A stretch of DNA of 64,000 nucleotides from Macrococcus sp. DPC7161 (GTDB taxonomy: Bacteria; Bacillota; Bacilli; Staphylococcales; Staphylococcaceae). The notes under the pieces are model-generated. The model worked only from the letters and a program-made list of their open reading frames with translations, had not been told where the DNA came from and searched no databases. The DNA lies in contig NZ_SDSC01000001.1 of the NCBI RefSeq assembly GCF_004117835.1, positions 124,001 through 188,000 of the forward strand. The letters run 5' to 3'. The translations under genes and the position numbers were made by a program. Of the stretch, positions 46,458 to 55,476 are shown piece by piece (within the stretch, counting starts at the first letter, position 1; each line of letters begins with the position of its first letter).

Positions 46458-47021
46458 ATGAATAAATCAGAAAAGAAATTGATTAAAAATTGGAAAAAGA
46501 AGATGCAAATTATTCAGTCTGATGATTTATTGTTGTATCATAAGAAGTTTTCGTATTTATTATTTATCAATCACTTTTCGGATTATGTAACGAAGTATCA
46601 AAACTATGATTATTTAAAAAAAGTATTATGTATTGGTTGCTATCATGGACATTGGGTAAACCGTATTGATCAACAAACTAACATCAAAGCATTTATCGTT
46701 GATCAAAGCCCTAAACTTTTGACATTAAGTATGCATATGTATCCGCATTTTAGCTACCAGTTAATGGACCACCAGCATATTCCTTATAAAGATAAAAAAT
46801 TTCATTATACTATCATCAACATACCTTTAGATGCTTTGATTGATGTTGAATCAACATTTAAAGAAGTTTACAGAGTTTTGAAAAGAAAAGGACAATGCAT
46901 TTGTTATATTAGACGTATCACTAAAGTTGAACGCTATTTGGACTTATTAAATCATTTAGGATTTAACAATCTTCACGTTACTCAATATAAAAGCATTACC
47001 GTTATAGAAATAAAAAAATAA
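46458..47021 (+). CDS. Methyltransferase-like protein of unknown target
   Basis: 187 residues from ATG 46458, five bases after AGGAGG. The ATG at 46455 is too close. A class I Rossmann-type core is suggested by VLCIGCYHGHWVN near residue 54 (motif I, though GxGxG is degenerate), AFIVDQSPKLL near 75 (acidic residue binding SAM ribose) and EVYRVLKRKGQCICYIRR near 142, the typical strand 5 region. The N-terminus is lysine-rich. It ends the ylbC-ylbF operon. It may be an active methyltransferase or a degenerate relative. Confidence 0.6.
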   Translation: MNKSEKKLIKNWKKKMQIIQSDDLLLYHKKFSYLLFINHFSDYVTKYQNYDYLKKVLCIGCYHGHWVNRIDQQTNIKAFIVDQSPKLLTLSMHMYPHFSYQLMDHQHIPYKDKKFHYTIINIPLDALIDVESTFKEVYRVLKRKGQCICYIRRITKVERYLDLLNHLGFNNLHVTQYKSITVIEIKK

Positions 47022-47049
47022 CATTTGGCATCGCCAAATGTTATTTTTT
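47013..47049. terminator. Bidirectional terminator
   Basis: A 17-bp perfect stem (47013-47029 with 47033-47049, core ACATTTGGC with GCCAAATGT) around ATC. It serves the methyltransferase-like gene and the convergent phosphodiesterase gene. Confidence 0.9.
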
Positions 47050-47955
47050 GTATTTTTCTTGAATTAAGTGATGTGCAATATCAGGTCTATCAGTAACAAT
47101 TGTATGTGCACCTTTTTGTAATAATTGATCCATTTCGTCGATTTGATTCACAACCCAATAACCTACTGCCAAATTTAATGATTGCATAAAGTGTATGAAT
47201 TTTTCAGAATCTAAACGAATACCTTTTACATTCGTTGGAATTTGGAATGTATCACCTTTTGGTTGGAATAAATGGCCAAAACCACTGTTAAATAAAAGGA
47301 AAGCATTACGTACTTCTTGCTCACCTGAACCAATTGCCACTCTGCCATTTGCATATTGATTAAAACGAACAATTTGTTCATCATGGAAACTTGTAACGAG
47401 TACTTGATCAAATGCATTTAAATCTTGTATTAGACGATATAATAAACTTGGTACGAGTTGACCAGCTTTTGTAGATGGATGGTCTTTAATATCAATGTTT
47501 ATTTTTAAATTTGGAAATGCTTTAAGTAGTGATTCTAATGTAACAATTTTAGCATCATTATGTCCTCTATACGTGTATTCACCATTGATATCTTTAAAGT
47601 AATAACCAAAGTCTAAAGTTTCTAATTCAGCTAATGTATGATCACTTACTAATCCAGAGCCATTTGAAACTCTGTCAACATTTGCATCGTGTAACACAAC
47701 AATTTGTTCATCTTTAGTTAAACGAATATCAATTTCAAAACCATCAATATCGTATTGACTTGCAATATTAAATGCAGCCATTGTATGTTCTGGTGCAAGT
47801 ATTAATCCACCACGATGTGCAAAGACATAAGGTGAACGGTTTCTAAAGAATGGTTTAATCGCTTTTGGTGTTTGTGATACTAATAATTTTGATCCAAAAA
47901 CACTACCAACATATAAACCACTTGCAATCAATGCTGTTTTAACTGATTTATTCAT
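47041..47955 (-). CDS. Glycerophosphodiester phosphodiesterase, membrane-anchored
   Basis: A 304-residue GDPD-family enzyme releasing glycerol-3-phosphate from glycerophosphodiesters, such as those from lipid or teichoic acid turnover. The N-terminal hydrophobic segment (residues 5-25) anchors or exports it. Catalytic motifs are AHRGGLILAPEHTMAAF near 47 (His, Arg, Glu) and DGFEIDIRLTKDEQIVVLHD near 71 with metal ligands. GGAGG precedes the ATG on the minus strand. Confidence 0.9.
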   Translation of the reverse strand: MNKSVKTALIASGLYVGSVFGSKLLVSQTPKAIKPFFRNRSPYVFAHRGGLILAPEHTMAAFNIASQYDIDGFEIDIRLTKDEQIVVLHDANVDRVSNGSGLVSDHTLAELETLDFGYYFKDINGEYTYRGHNDAKIVTLESLLKAFPNLKINIDIKDHPSTKAGQLVPSLLYRLIQDLNAFDQVLVTSFHDEQIVRFNQYANGRVAIGSGEQEVRNAFLLFNSGFGHLFQPKGDTFQIPTNVKGIRLDSEKFIHFMQSLNLAVGYWVVNQIDEMDQLLQKGAHTIVTDRPDIAHHLIQEKYKK

Positions 47956-48037
47956 AAAGTGACCTCCAAAGATTTTTATACTTTATATTTTACCAAAGAA
48001 AATGATACTATTAAAGAAACAAAAGCGAGGGAACAAC

Positions 48038-48274
48038 ATGACATTAGTTGAAAGAGAAAATATTATTATTTATTTAAAGAATAATAAACACGAACGACAA
48101 ATTCGAAAATTTGGACATATTGTACATACGAATAAAAAGGATAAATGGGTTTCTATGTATATCAATAAAGATAAATTAGAAGAAACTTTAGCCCAATTTG
48201 AAAAGTTAAAATACATAGTGCGAGTTGAAGTATCGCCTTATCAACATTTAAAGGTGGATTACTCAGATAAATAA
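48038..48274 (+). CDS. YlbG family protein (UPF0298)
   Basis: The start is set at ATG 48038 (78 residues), preceded by GAGGG. An ATG at 48002 would add 12 unlikely lysine-rich residues. It shows the DUF2129/YlbG pattern, with RKFGHIVHTNKKDKWVSMYIN mid-protein. In Bacillus, ylbG follows ylbF. Here the pair is split by the methyltransferase-like and phosphodiesterase genes. No function is established. Confidence 0.85.
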   Translation: MTLVERENIIIYLKNNKHERQIRKFGHIVHTNKKDKWVSMYINKDKLEETLAQFEKLKYIVRVEVSPYQHLKVDYSDK

Positions 48275-48275
48275 T

Positions 48276-48665
48276 TTATAGCATTGGCTTTATTATTCGC
48301 TGTAGTCTTAATACACCAAGTAAATATTGATAGTATAAATCCGTTTCATAAAAGTGATGACTAGATTTAACATCAAATTCTTGGATAGTGATATGATGAT
48401 CATTTGCACAAGATTTTAATAAGTCTATTCTTTTATTACTATTAGGATATGGATAAGGCAATGCTTCTAATATTGTATATATTGCTTGAAAATGTGACTC
48501 AGGTGTCGGTTGCATGACTAATAGTACTGAGGTCTTAGGATTTTCTTCAAGCGTTGTATGTAAGAACAATAATTTTTCAATTCTTAAATGATTAAATTTC
48601 ATTAATTCAATCATTTCAAAAATATCACCATATCCTTGTCCTAGTGAGATAAAAGATTGTTTCAT
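48276..48665 (-). CDS. Conserved protein of unknown function
   Basis: 129 residues from ATG 48665, seven bases after GGAGG. An upstream ATG at 48698 is unsupported. A soluble alpha/beta protein opening with SFISLGQGYGDIFEMIELMK and containing LLVMQPTPESHFQAIYTILE. I recall staphylococcal homologues of this size at this position without a convincing function. No active site is visible. Convergent with ylbG at a one-base distance, so the two transcripts must overlap. Confidence 0.6.
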   Translation of the reverse strand: MKQSFISLGQGYGDIFEMIELMKFNHLRIEKLLFLHTTLEENPKTSVLLVMQPTPESHFQAIYTILEALPYPYPNSNKRIDLLKSCANDHHITIQEFDVKSSHHFYETDLYYQYLLGVLRLQRIIKPML

Positions 48666-48746
48666 TTTATAACCTCCGTTTTTATGTGTTGCATTCATTT
48701 TGACATAAAAAAGGATAAATCTAAATGTTTTTTTTGAGGAGAAATA

Positions 48747-49771
<1,025 letters not shown>

Positions 49772-49797
49772 ATATTATAATAATCATTCATTTAAAT

Positions 49798-49846
49798 AAA
49801 AACGACTTTAACTACCTGATAACAGGCGTGTTAAAGTCGTTTTTTT
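49798..49846. terminator. Bidirectional terminator between coaD and tmcAL
   Basis: Arms 49798-49812 and 49830-49844 (AACGACTTTAAC with GTTAAAGTCGTT) enclose a small inner CCTG/CAGG helix. Flanked by A and T runs. Confidence 0.87.
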
Positions 49847-50906
49847 TATTTTTTGCGATCATATTATAAAGTTGAGTGGCCTTTATTTCCAAATCGAAAT
49901 GTATTTTATTACTTTTGTTAATATTCGTTGCAAAATTTATAGTTGAATCTGATTGTTTTAAAGACTTTATATAAGCTTGCCCTTTGTCGTTCATTCCAAG
50001 TACTCTAATATGATTAAACTGTTCAAATTTGTTTTTATCTTTTTCTTGTATATTAAACAAAATATATAGCAGTAATCGTTGCAACCTTGCATTTGTATAA
50101 CGCTTTGTTTGTATTGCTTTAAAAAATGTATCAAAGGATTCATTATTAATCGCAGCCTGTTTTAATCGGTTTTCTAGTCCTTCATACATTGTATAAATTT
50201 GTTTTAATTCATCAGTGTCTTTTTGAATTAATGAATAGCGAATATATGGATAGAATTGTGCTAATGTAACACCATCTTTATTGTTCATAAATTCAGGGTT
50301 TGGCACAGTATGTGAAACGTCATTTTTCATTAAGAGTTCATTTCTGATGGCAGTAGCACTTGATATATGTCCGGTTAAGAAGCGGTCATTATATTGATTT
50401 TGAATGCGTTCAATCGGTAATAATCCAATATTTGCGTTAATTTTTTCAAGTTGAATCATATACTGTAATGCCAATATGGTATTAGATTGAATAACGGATG
50501 GGTCTAATAAACGCGCAGCATAGCTAAGCTTATTATTCGTATTTTTTTGATTGGTTTGCAATTGATTTTTTAAATCATTTAATTGGTTTATATCTGCAAT
50601 TTCAGAGCCGAAGGATAATACATCCGCTTGCAATGATTTTGCAATTTGAACCCCACCATAAGCAAAGTCATCTGCATAACTCATTGCATAAAATTGAGGT
50701 AACTCTACGACAAGATCACAAGCTTGTAACGCCATTTTAGTTCTTATAAATTTATTGAAAAATGCGGGTTCACCACGTTGTACAAATTGACCACTCATAA
50801 TGGCAATGATAACGTGATTAGGGTATATTTTTTTAATTTGATTAATTTGATATAAGTGTCCATTATGAAATGGATTGTATTCTGAAATGATTGCGACAGA
50901 TTCCAC
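49812..50906 (-). CDS. tmcAL: tRNA(Met) cytidine acetate ligase TmcAL
   Basis: 364 residues of the YlbM family, shown in Bacillus to acetylate the wobble cytidine of elongator tRNA-Met using acetate and ATP. SEYNPFHNGH at residues 8-17 is the HxGH nucleotidyltransferase motif. A second segment, LTGHISSATAIRNEL near 174, is the ISS-like motif. It is located beside coaD as in Bacillus (ylbI-ylbM). The minus-strand ATG 50906 lacks a strong ribosome site. Confidence 0.92.
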   Translation of the reverse strand: MESVAIISEYNPFHNGHLYQINQIKKIYPNHVIIAIMSGQFVQRGEPAFFNKFIRTKMALQACDLVVELPQFYAMSYADDFAYGGVQIAKSLQADVLSFGSEIADINQLNDLKNQLQTNQKNTNNKLSYAARLLDPSVIQSNTILALQYMIQLEKINANIGLLPIERIQNQYNDRFLTGHISSATAIRNELLMKNDVSHTVPNPEFMNNKDGVTLAQFYPYIRYSLIQKDTDELKQIYTMYEGLENRLKQAAINNESFDTFFKAIQTKRYTNARLQRLLLYILFNIQEKDKNKFEQFNHIRVLGMNDKGQAYIKSLKQSDSTINFATNINKSNKIHFDLEIKATQLYNMIAKNKKNDFNTPVIR

Positions 50907-51031
50907 TAGAATAATACCCCCTTTGTAATATATAATATAGATTGTAACAAATTAGCTGTTAAGAAAATATCTTGACAAACTACTATAAAAGAAGTTAAAA
51001 TAAATTTTGTGTTTGTAAGAGGTGAAACCAT

Positions 51032-51547
51032 ATGAAATGGTCTATAACTGAACTCAATAAACATCGTAATGAACCATTTTTATTTGAATCAGATATTACA
51101 TTAGAACATTTAGTTAAAGATTTACAACTTATTGATTTATCATCTGTGCATGTTTCTGGAAATTTAAATATTAAACGTCACGAAGTGATAGCTGATATTA
51201 ATATTACTGGACAATATGTAATGACATGTGCAAGATCTTTAGAAGATGTTGCAGTACCTTTTGATATTTCATCAATTGAAATCTTTGATGAAGGTGATTT
51301 TGATATAGAAGAAGATGAGAATAGACATGAAATCGTTAACGGTGTTATCGATTTAAAACCGGTAATCGAAGAGCTGATTGTAATCAACAAACCTGTACGT
51401 GTGGTAAAAGAGGATGTTGAATTAGAACAGTTAAAGGGTAACGGTTGGGAAGTAATTGATGAAAGTCAGTTGCTTGAAGAAGCAGAACCAAAGGTAGATC
51501 CGAGATTTGCTAAACTTCAAAATTTGAAATTTAGCGATGAATCGTAA
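51032..51547 (+). CDS. YceD-family protein (DUF177)
   Basis: 171 residues with the DUF177 pattern: VSGNLNIKRHEVIADINITGQYVMTCARSL, in which a conserved cysteine follows a strand (near residue 67), then EVIVDI-like acidic C-terminal stretches. The family precedes rpmF in most bacteria and is thought to act in 50S ribosome or 23S rRNA biogenesis. Here rpmF follows 27 bases later. GAGGTG precedes the ATG. Confidence 0.88.
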   Translation: MKWSITELNKHRNEPFLFESDITLEHLVKDLQLIDLSSVHVSGNLNIKRHEVIADINITGQYVMTCARSLEDVAVPFDISSIEIFDEGDFDIEEDENRHEIVNGVIDLKPVIEELIVINKPVRVVKEDVELEQLKGNGWEVIDESQLLEEAEPKVDPRFAKLQNLKFSDES

Positions 51548-51574
51548 TTAAAGTAAGTATAGGAGGAAAAAATA

Positions 51575-51748
51575 ATGGCAGTTCCTTTCAGAAGAACATC
51601 TAAAACAGCAAAAAGAAAACGTCGTACACACTTCAAGTTATCAGTACCTGGTATGGTTGAATGTCCATCATGTGGTGAAATGAAATTATCTCACCGTGTA
51701 TGTCCAGCTTGTGGTTCATACAATGGTAAAGAAGTTGTTTCAAAATAA
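51575..51748 (+). CDS. rpmF: 50S ribosomal protein L32
   Basis: 57 residues, read directly from the sequence: [17 protein letters not shown] at the start, then a four-cysteine zinc ribbon (Cys30, Cys33, Cys43, Cys46 in ECPSCGE and VCPACG). The four-Cys form is the zinc-dependent version, as opposed to the Cys-less paralogue some Firmicutes use under zinc limitation. AGGAGG precedes the ATG. A terminator follows. Confidence 0.97.
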   Translation: MAVPFRRTSKTAKRKRRTHFKLSVPGMVECPSCGEMKLSHRVCPACGSYNGKEVVSK

Positions 51749-51775
51749 GTATCGCATTTGCGATACTTTTTTTTG
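51747..51775 (+). terminator. Terminator after rpmF
   Basis: AAGTATCGC (51747-51755) pairs with GCGATACTT (51760-51768) around ATTT, followed by a T-run. Confidence 0.87.
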
Positions 51776-51891
51776 TCCTTTTTTTGATATTTTTATATTG
51801 AAAAAATGTAATTTTTATAAGCCGTAAAATTGTATTTTTTGAATATATTAATTATACTAAGTAATGATTAATTGAGAGGTGGGTATCAAGC

Positions 51892-53496
51892 GTGAAGATA
51901 CTATCAAATATAAAAGATAAAGAACAGTCGTTTCTTTATCAAATTACACATCAAGAACTTCAACAACAATTTCATTATGATATTTCGAAGCAATCCTCAT
52001 ATGATAGAAGACTTGAAGTTAATAATAATGGATTAGAAACATCACTAGGTGAAGTGATTGAACAATATATGACCCCATTTGATATTTCTGAATCACAAAA
52101 AATGCAACTAGACCATTTAAAAAATGGCGCTAAAGTAGTTATAGGTGGTCAGCAAGCAGGTTTACTTGTTTCACCTACATATACGATTCATAAAATCATT
52201 TCAATCATTGTATTAGCAAAAGAACAATCGAAAAAGCTAGGTCAACCCATTGTGCCAGTTTTTTGGATTGCAGGAGAAGACCATGATTTTGATGAAGTCA
52301 ATCATGCATATATTGTAAAACAGCCAGCAGAGTTAAAGAAGGTAAAGTACTATCAACATGTTGATGTTACTGATTCTGTATCATCACTTTCGATTGAACG
52401 AGATAATTTTAAATCTATTATTGATCAATTCATTACTCAGTTAAATGAAACAACTTCTACAAAAGAGATTTATAATTGGATAAAATCTTTACCTCAACAG
52501 TCGGTTCAATGGACAGATCAATTTGCTTTATTGATACAATCTTTATTTAAACATCATGGTTTATTATTGATTGATAGCCATTTTGCACCACTTAGAAAGT
52601 TAGAAGTGCCAATGTTTGAAAAAATGATAAATGCACACGAAAAAATACATGAATCATTTATAAAAGACCAAGAAGCAATGTATCAGCTTATTCAAGAAAA
52701 ACAGATAATAACAGATTCAAATGTTCATCTATTTGTTTCTTATGAAGAAAAGCGTGAATTACTTAAATACGATGGTGAATTTTATATTTTAGGAAAATCA
52801 GATGTGAGATTAACGAAGTCTGAACTATTAAAAATGTTACATGATACGCCTGAGCGTTTTTCGAATAATGTTGTTACAAGGCCGTTGATGCAAGAAATGC
52901 TGTTTAACACACTTGCGTTTATCGGTGGTCCTTCTGAAGTGAAGTACTGGGGAGAATTGAAATCTGTTTTCGAATGTTTCGACATGAAAATGCCGCTCGT
53001 TGTTCCACGTATGCGTATGACGTATATTAATGAACAAATATTGAAATATATTAATAAATTTGAATTCAATTTAGAAAATATTATCGTTCATGGATTAGGC
53101 GAATATGAAAAAACATATGTATTTGAGAAAGAAGATAAAGATTTATTAAATGCATTAAATGCGTTAAAACATCAAATTGATGAAAAGTATTTACAATTGT
53201 CTAATGAAATGGCGGAATCTATAGAGCTTAAATTGTTGTTAGGTAATAATGTGATGCATCACCAGGCACAGTTTGACTATTTTAAGAAACATTATAAAAA
53301 AATGATTAAACGTCAATATCATCATGAAATTAATGTGATTCGTACATTAGAATATACATTGCACCCTAGAAACGGATTACAAGAACGTACGATGCATCCC
53401 CTTCAATTATTGAATCAATATGGTACATCATTATTTGATGATGTATTAAATCAAATTGAAAGTTATACATTCGACCACTTGGTAATCCAACCATAA
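51892..53496 (+). CDS. bshC: Bacillithiol biosynthesis cysteine-adding enzyme BshC
   Basis: 534 residues, close to the family length of about 537. BshC joins cysteine to glucosaminyl-malate in the last step of bacillithiol synthesis, the main low-molecular-weight thiol of staphylococci. Family stretches: VIGGQQAGLLVSPTYTIHK near 84 and WIAGEDHDFDEVNHAYI near 124. GTG start 51892 after GAGGTGGG. It lies just before the mraZ cluster as in other staphylococci but has its own strong terminator. Confidence 0.94.
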   Translation: MKILSNIKDKEQSFLYQITHQELQQQFHYDISKQSSYDRRLEVNNNGLETSLGEVIEQYMTPFDISESQKMQLDHLKNGAKVVIGGQQAGLLVSPTYTIHKIISIIVLAKEQSKKLGQPIVPVFWIAGEDHDFDEVNHAYIVKQPAELKKVKYYQHVDVTDSVSSLSIERDNFKSIIDQFITQLNETTSTKEIYNWIKSLPQQSVQWTDQFALLIQSLFKHHGLLLIDSHFAPLRKLEVPMFEKMINAHEKIHESFIKDQEAMYQLIQEKQIITDSNVHLFVSYEEKRELLKYDGEFYILGKSDVRLTKSELLKMLHDTPERFSNNVVTRPLMQEMLFNTLAFIGGPSEVKYWGELKSVFECFDMKMPLVVPRMRMTYINEQILKYINKFEFNLENIIVHGLGEYEKTYVFEKEDKDLLNALNALKHQIDEKYLQLSNEMAESIELKLLLGNNVMHHQAQFDYFKKHYKKMIKRQYHHEINVIRTLEYTLHPRNGLQERTMHPLQLLNQYGTSLFDDVLNQIESYTFDHLVIQP

Positions 53497-53579
53497 TATT
53501 TTTTATTATTAGTACTAATATTTGTAGATAGATTTACCATATAAATTTAAATTTTGTTTGAAATTTAATATTTTTTGGG

Positions 53580-53624
53580 AAAGCCCTCCACTTTGTAAAA
53601 ATGCAAAGTGGAGGGCTTTTTTTA
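53580..53624 (+). terminator. Terminator after bshC
   Basis: A 16-bp perfect GC-rich stem (53580-53595 with 53604-53619; core AGCCCTCCACTTTG) and a T-run. One of the strongest hairpins in the window. Confidence 0.92.
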
Positions 53625-53660
53625 TTGTTTTCATATTTTTTTATGTTTTTTTGTATAAAT

Positions 53661-53685
53661 TGTGGAGGATTGTGGGGGGATGTGG
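53661..53685. promoter_or_regulatory. MraZ-type operator: three TGTGG repeats with 10-base spacing
   Basis: TGTGG occurs at 53661, 53671 and 53681, exactly one helical turn apart, 30-54 bases before the mraZ start. MraZ of other bacteria binds short G-rich direct repeats with such spacing and represses its own operon. The site is inferred from this pattern. Confidence 0.6.
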
Positions 53686-53714
53686 TAAATTAGTAATAAG
53701 GGTAGGTGATGCGT

Positions 53715-54146
53715 GTGTTTATGGGTGAATTCAATCATCAATTGGATACAAAAGGACGAATGATTGTCCCAGCAAAATTTCGCGATTCATTATCTGAAAA
53801 TTTTGTGATTACACGTGGCCTAGATAAATGTTTGTTTGGTTATACGCTAGATGAATGGCAAAAAATCGAAGAAAAATTAAAAGCCCTACCTATTACTAAA
53901 AAAGATGCTCGTAAATTTATGCGATTATTCTTTTCTGGTGCAACAGAAGTTGAAATTGATAAACAAGGGCGCATAAACATTCCTCAGAATTTAAGAGAAT
54001 ATGCGGGTTTATCAAAAGAATGTACTGTTATAGGCGTTTCGAATCGAATTGAAATTTGGGATAAAAATGGTTGGAACCAATTTTATGAAGATACTGAAGA
54101 TCAATTTGAAGAAATTGCTGAAGAATTAATAGATTTTGATTTTTAG
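53715..54146 (+). CDS. mraZ: Transcriptional regulator MraZ
   Basis: 143 residues from GTG 53715, giving the usual [11 protein letters not shown] start after AGGTGAT. Upstream GTG 53706 and ATG 53709 would add two or three residues. Two AbrB/SpoVT-like halves each carry the signature GxxxxLDxKGRxxxP ([15 protein letters not shown] near 10; [15 protein letters not shown] near 79). MraZ forms a ring that binds repeats upstream of the division cluster. First gene of the mra/dcw operon. Confidence 0.96.
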   Translation: MFMGEFNHQLDTKGRMIVPAKFRDSLSENFVITRGLDKCLFGYTLDEWQKIEEKLKALPITKKDARKFMRLFFSGATEVEIDKQGRINIPQNLREYAGLSKECTVIGVSNRIEIWDKNGWNQFYEDTEDQFEEIAEELIDFDF

Positions 54147-54155
54147 GAGGATATG

Positions 54156-55088
54156 ATGTTTCACCACGTAACCGTTTTATTAAAAGAAACTGTCGATCAA
54201 TTAAATATCAATCCAAATGGCATTTATGTTGATTGTACATTAGGTGGTGCAGGTCATAGTCACTATTTGGTTAGTCAACTGGATCAAGGAAAGTTGATAT
54301 GTATTGATCAAGATCAAACAGCATTAGACAACGCAAAAATCGTTTTAAAAGATCATCTTGATAAAGTCATTTTAGTCAAAAATAACTTTAGAAATTTAAG
54401 AGATGTTTTAGATGAATTAGACATTGATAAAGTAGATGGCATTTTGTATGACTTAGGCGTATCAAGTCCACAATTAGATGTTGCGGAAAGAGGCTTTAGT
54501 TATCATCAAGATGCAAAACTAGATATGCGAATGGATCAAACACAAAGTTTATCTGCTTATGAAGTTGTTAACGAATACCCTTATGAAAAACTAGTATCCA
54601 TCTTTTTTAGATATGGAGAAGAAAAGTTTTCAAAACAAATAGCAAGAAAAATTGAAGCTTACCGAGAAAACAAAAAAATTGAAACGACAACAGAATTAGT
54701 TGACATCATTAAAGATGCTATTCCAGCTGCTGCAAGAAGAAAAGGTGGGCACCCAGCAAAACGAGTCTTCCAAGCAATCAGAATTGCTGTGAATGATGAA
54801 ATTGGTGCATTTGAGTCATCGATAGAACAAGCGATTGAATCTGTAAAAGTAGGTGGCAGAATTTCAGTCATCACTTTCCACTCCTTAGAAGACCGCTTAT
54901 GTAAGCAAGTGTTTGCTGAGTATGAGAAAGGTCCTGACATCCCAAGAAACCTTCCTGTGATACCAGAAGCGTATCAACCTAAATTAAAACGTGTTAACCG
55001 AAAACCTATTACTTCATCTGATGATGAATTAAACGAGAACAATAGAGCAAGAAGTGCGAAATTAAGAGTTTGTGAGATATTAAAATAG
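54156..55088 (+). CDS. rsmH: 16S rRNA (cytosine1402-N4)-methyltransferase RsmH
   Basis: 310 residues from ATG 54156, five bases after AGGAGG. ATG 54153 would be only two bases away. SAM motif [12 protein letters not shown] near 26, [12 protein letters not shown] near 99 and catalytic-region [10 protein letters not shown] near 244 are diagnostic of MraW/RsmH. It is the conserved second gene of the cluster, followed 10 bases later by ftsL. Confidence 0.96.
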   Translation: MFHHVTVLLKETVDQLNINPNGIYVDCTLGGAGHSHYLVSQLDQGKLICIDQDQTALDNAKIVLKDHLDKVILVKNNFRNLRDVLDELDIDKVDGILYDLGVSSPQLDVAERGFSYHQDAKLDMRMDQTQSLSAYEVVNEYPYEKLVSIFFRYGEEKFSKQIARKIEAYRENKKIETTTELVDIIKDAIPAAARRKGGHPAKRVFQAIRIAVNDEIGAFESSIEQAIESVKVGGRISVITFHSLEDRLCKQVFAEYEKGPDIPRNLPVIPEAYQPKLKRVNRKPITSSDDELNENNRARSAKLRVCEILK

Positions 55089-55098
55089 AGGTGACAAA

Positions 55099-55476
55099 AT
55101 GGCTGTAGAGTATGTAAATCAAAATGTTTATCAAAGAAGTTATGAAACGAAAACAACTACTGTAACTAAAACAAAAACGCACGTTGTAAATTTATCAAAA
55201 GTTGAACGATTAATCTATTTATCATTAGTAACATTGATTGCTTTAGTCAGTATTTATATGCTATCTTTAAAGTATGATGCGTATGCGACTAGCAGTAAAA
55301 TTTTAATCACAGAAAACAAAATCAGTCACCAAAAAAGTGTTAATAGTGAATTGAAATCTGAAGCAATGAAGCAATCTTCTTATGAACGTATCTATAGTAA
55401 AGCGAAAAGTTTCGGCTTAAGCTTGAATAATGATAACGTAAAGGTAGTGCAAAAAGATGTTAGTAAATCAAATTAA
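55099..55476 (+). CDS. ftsL: Cell-division protein FtsL
   Basis: A 125-residue bitopic protein: a 35-residue Thr/Lys-rich cytosolic tail, one membrane helix (about 38-57), and an extracellular coiled-coil-like region. It joins DivIB and DivIC to activate septal synthesis. AGGTG precedes the ATG. Its 3' end overlaps the pbpA reading frame by 20 bases, so translation of the two is coupled. Confidence 0.9.
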   Translation: MAVEYVNQNVYQRSYETKTTTVTKTKTHVVNLSKVERLIYLSLVTLIALVSIYMLSLKYDAYATSSKILITENKISHQKSVNSELKSEAMKQSSYERIYSKAKSFGLSLNNDNVKVVQKDVSKSN

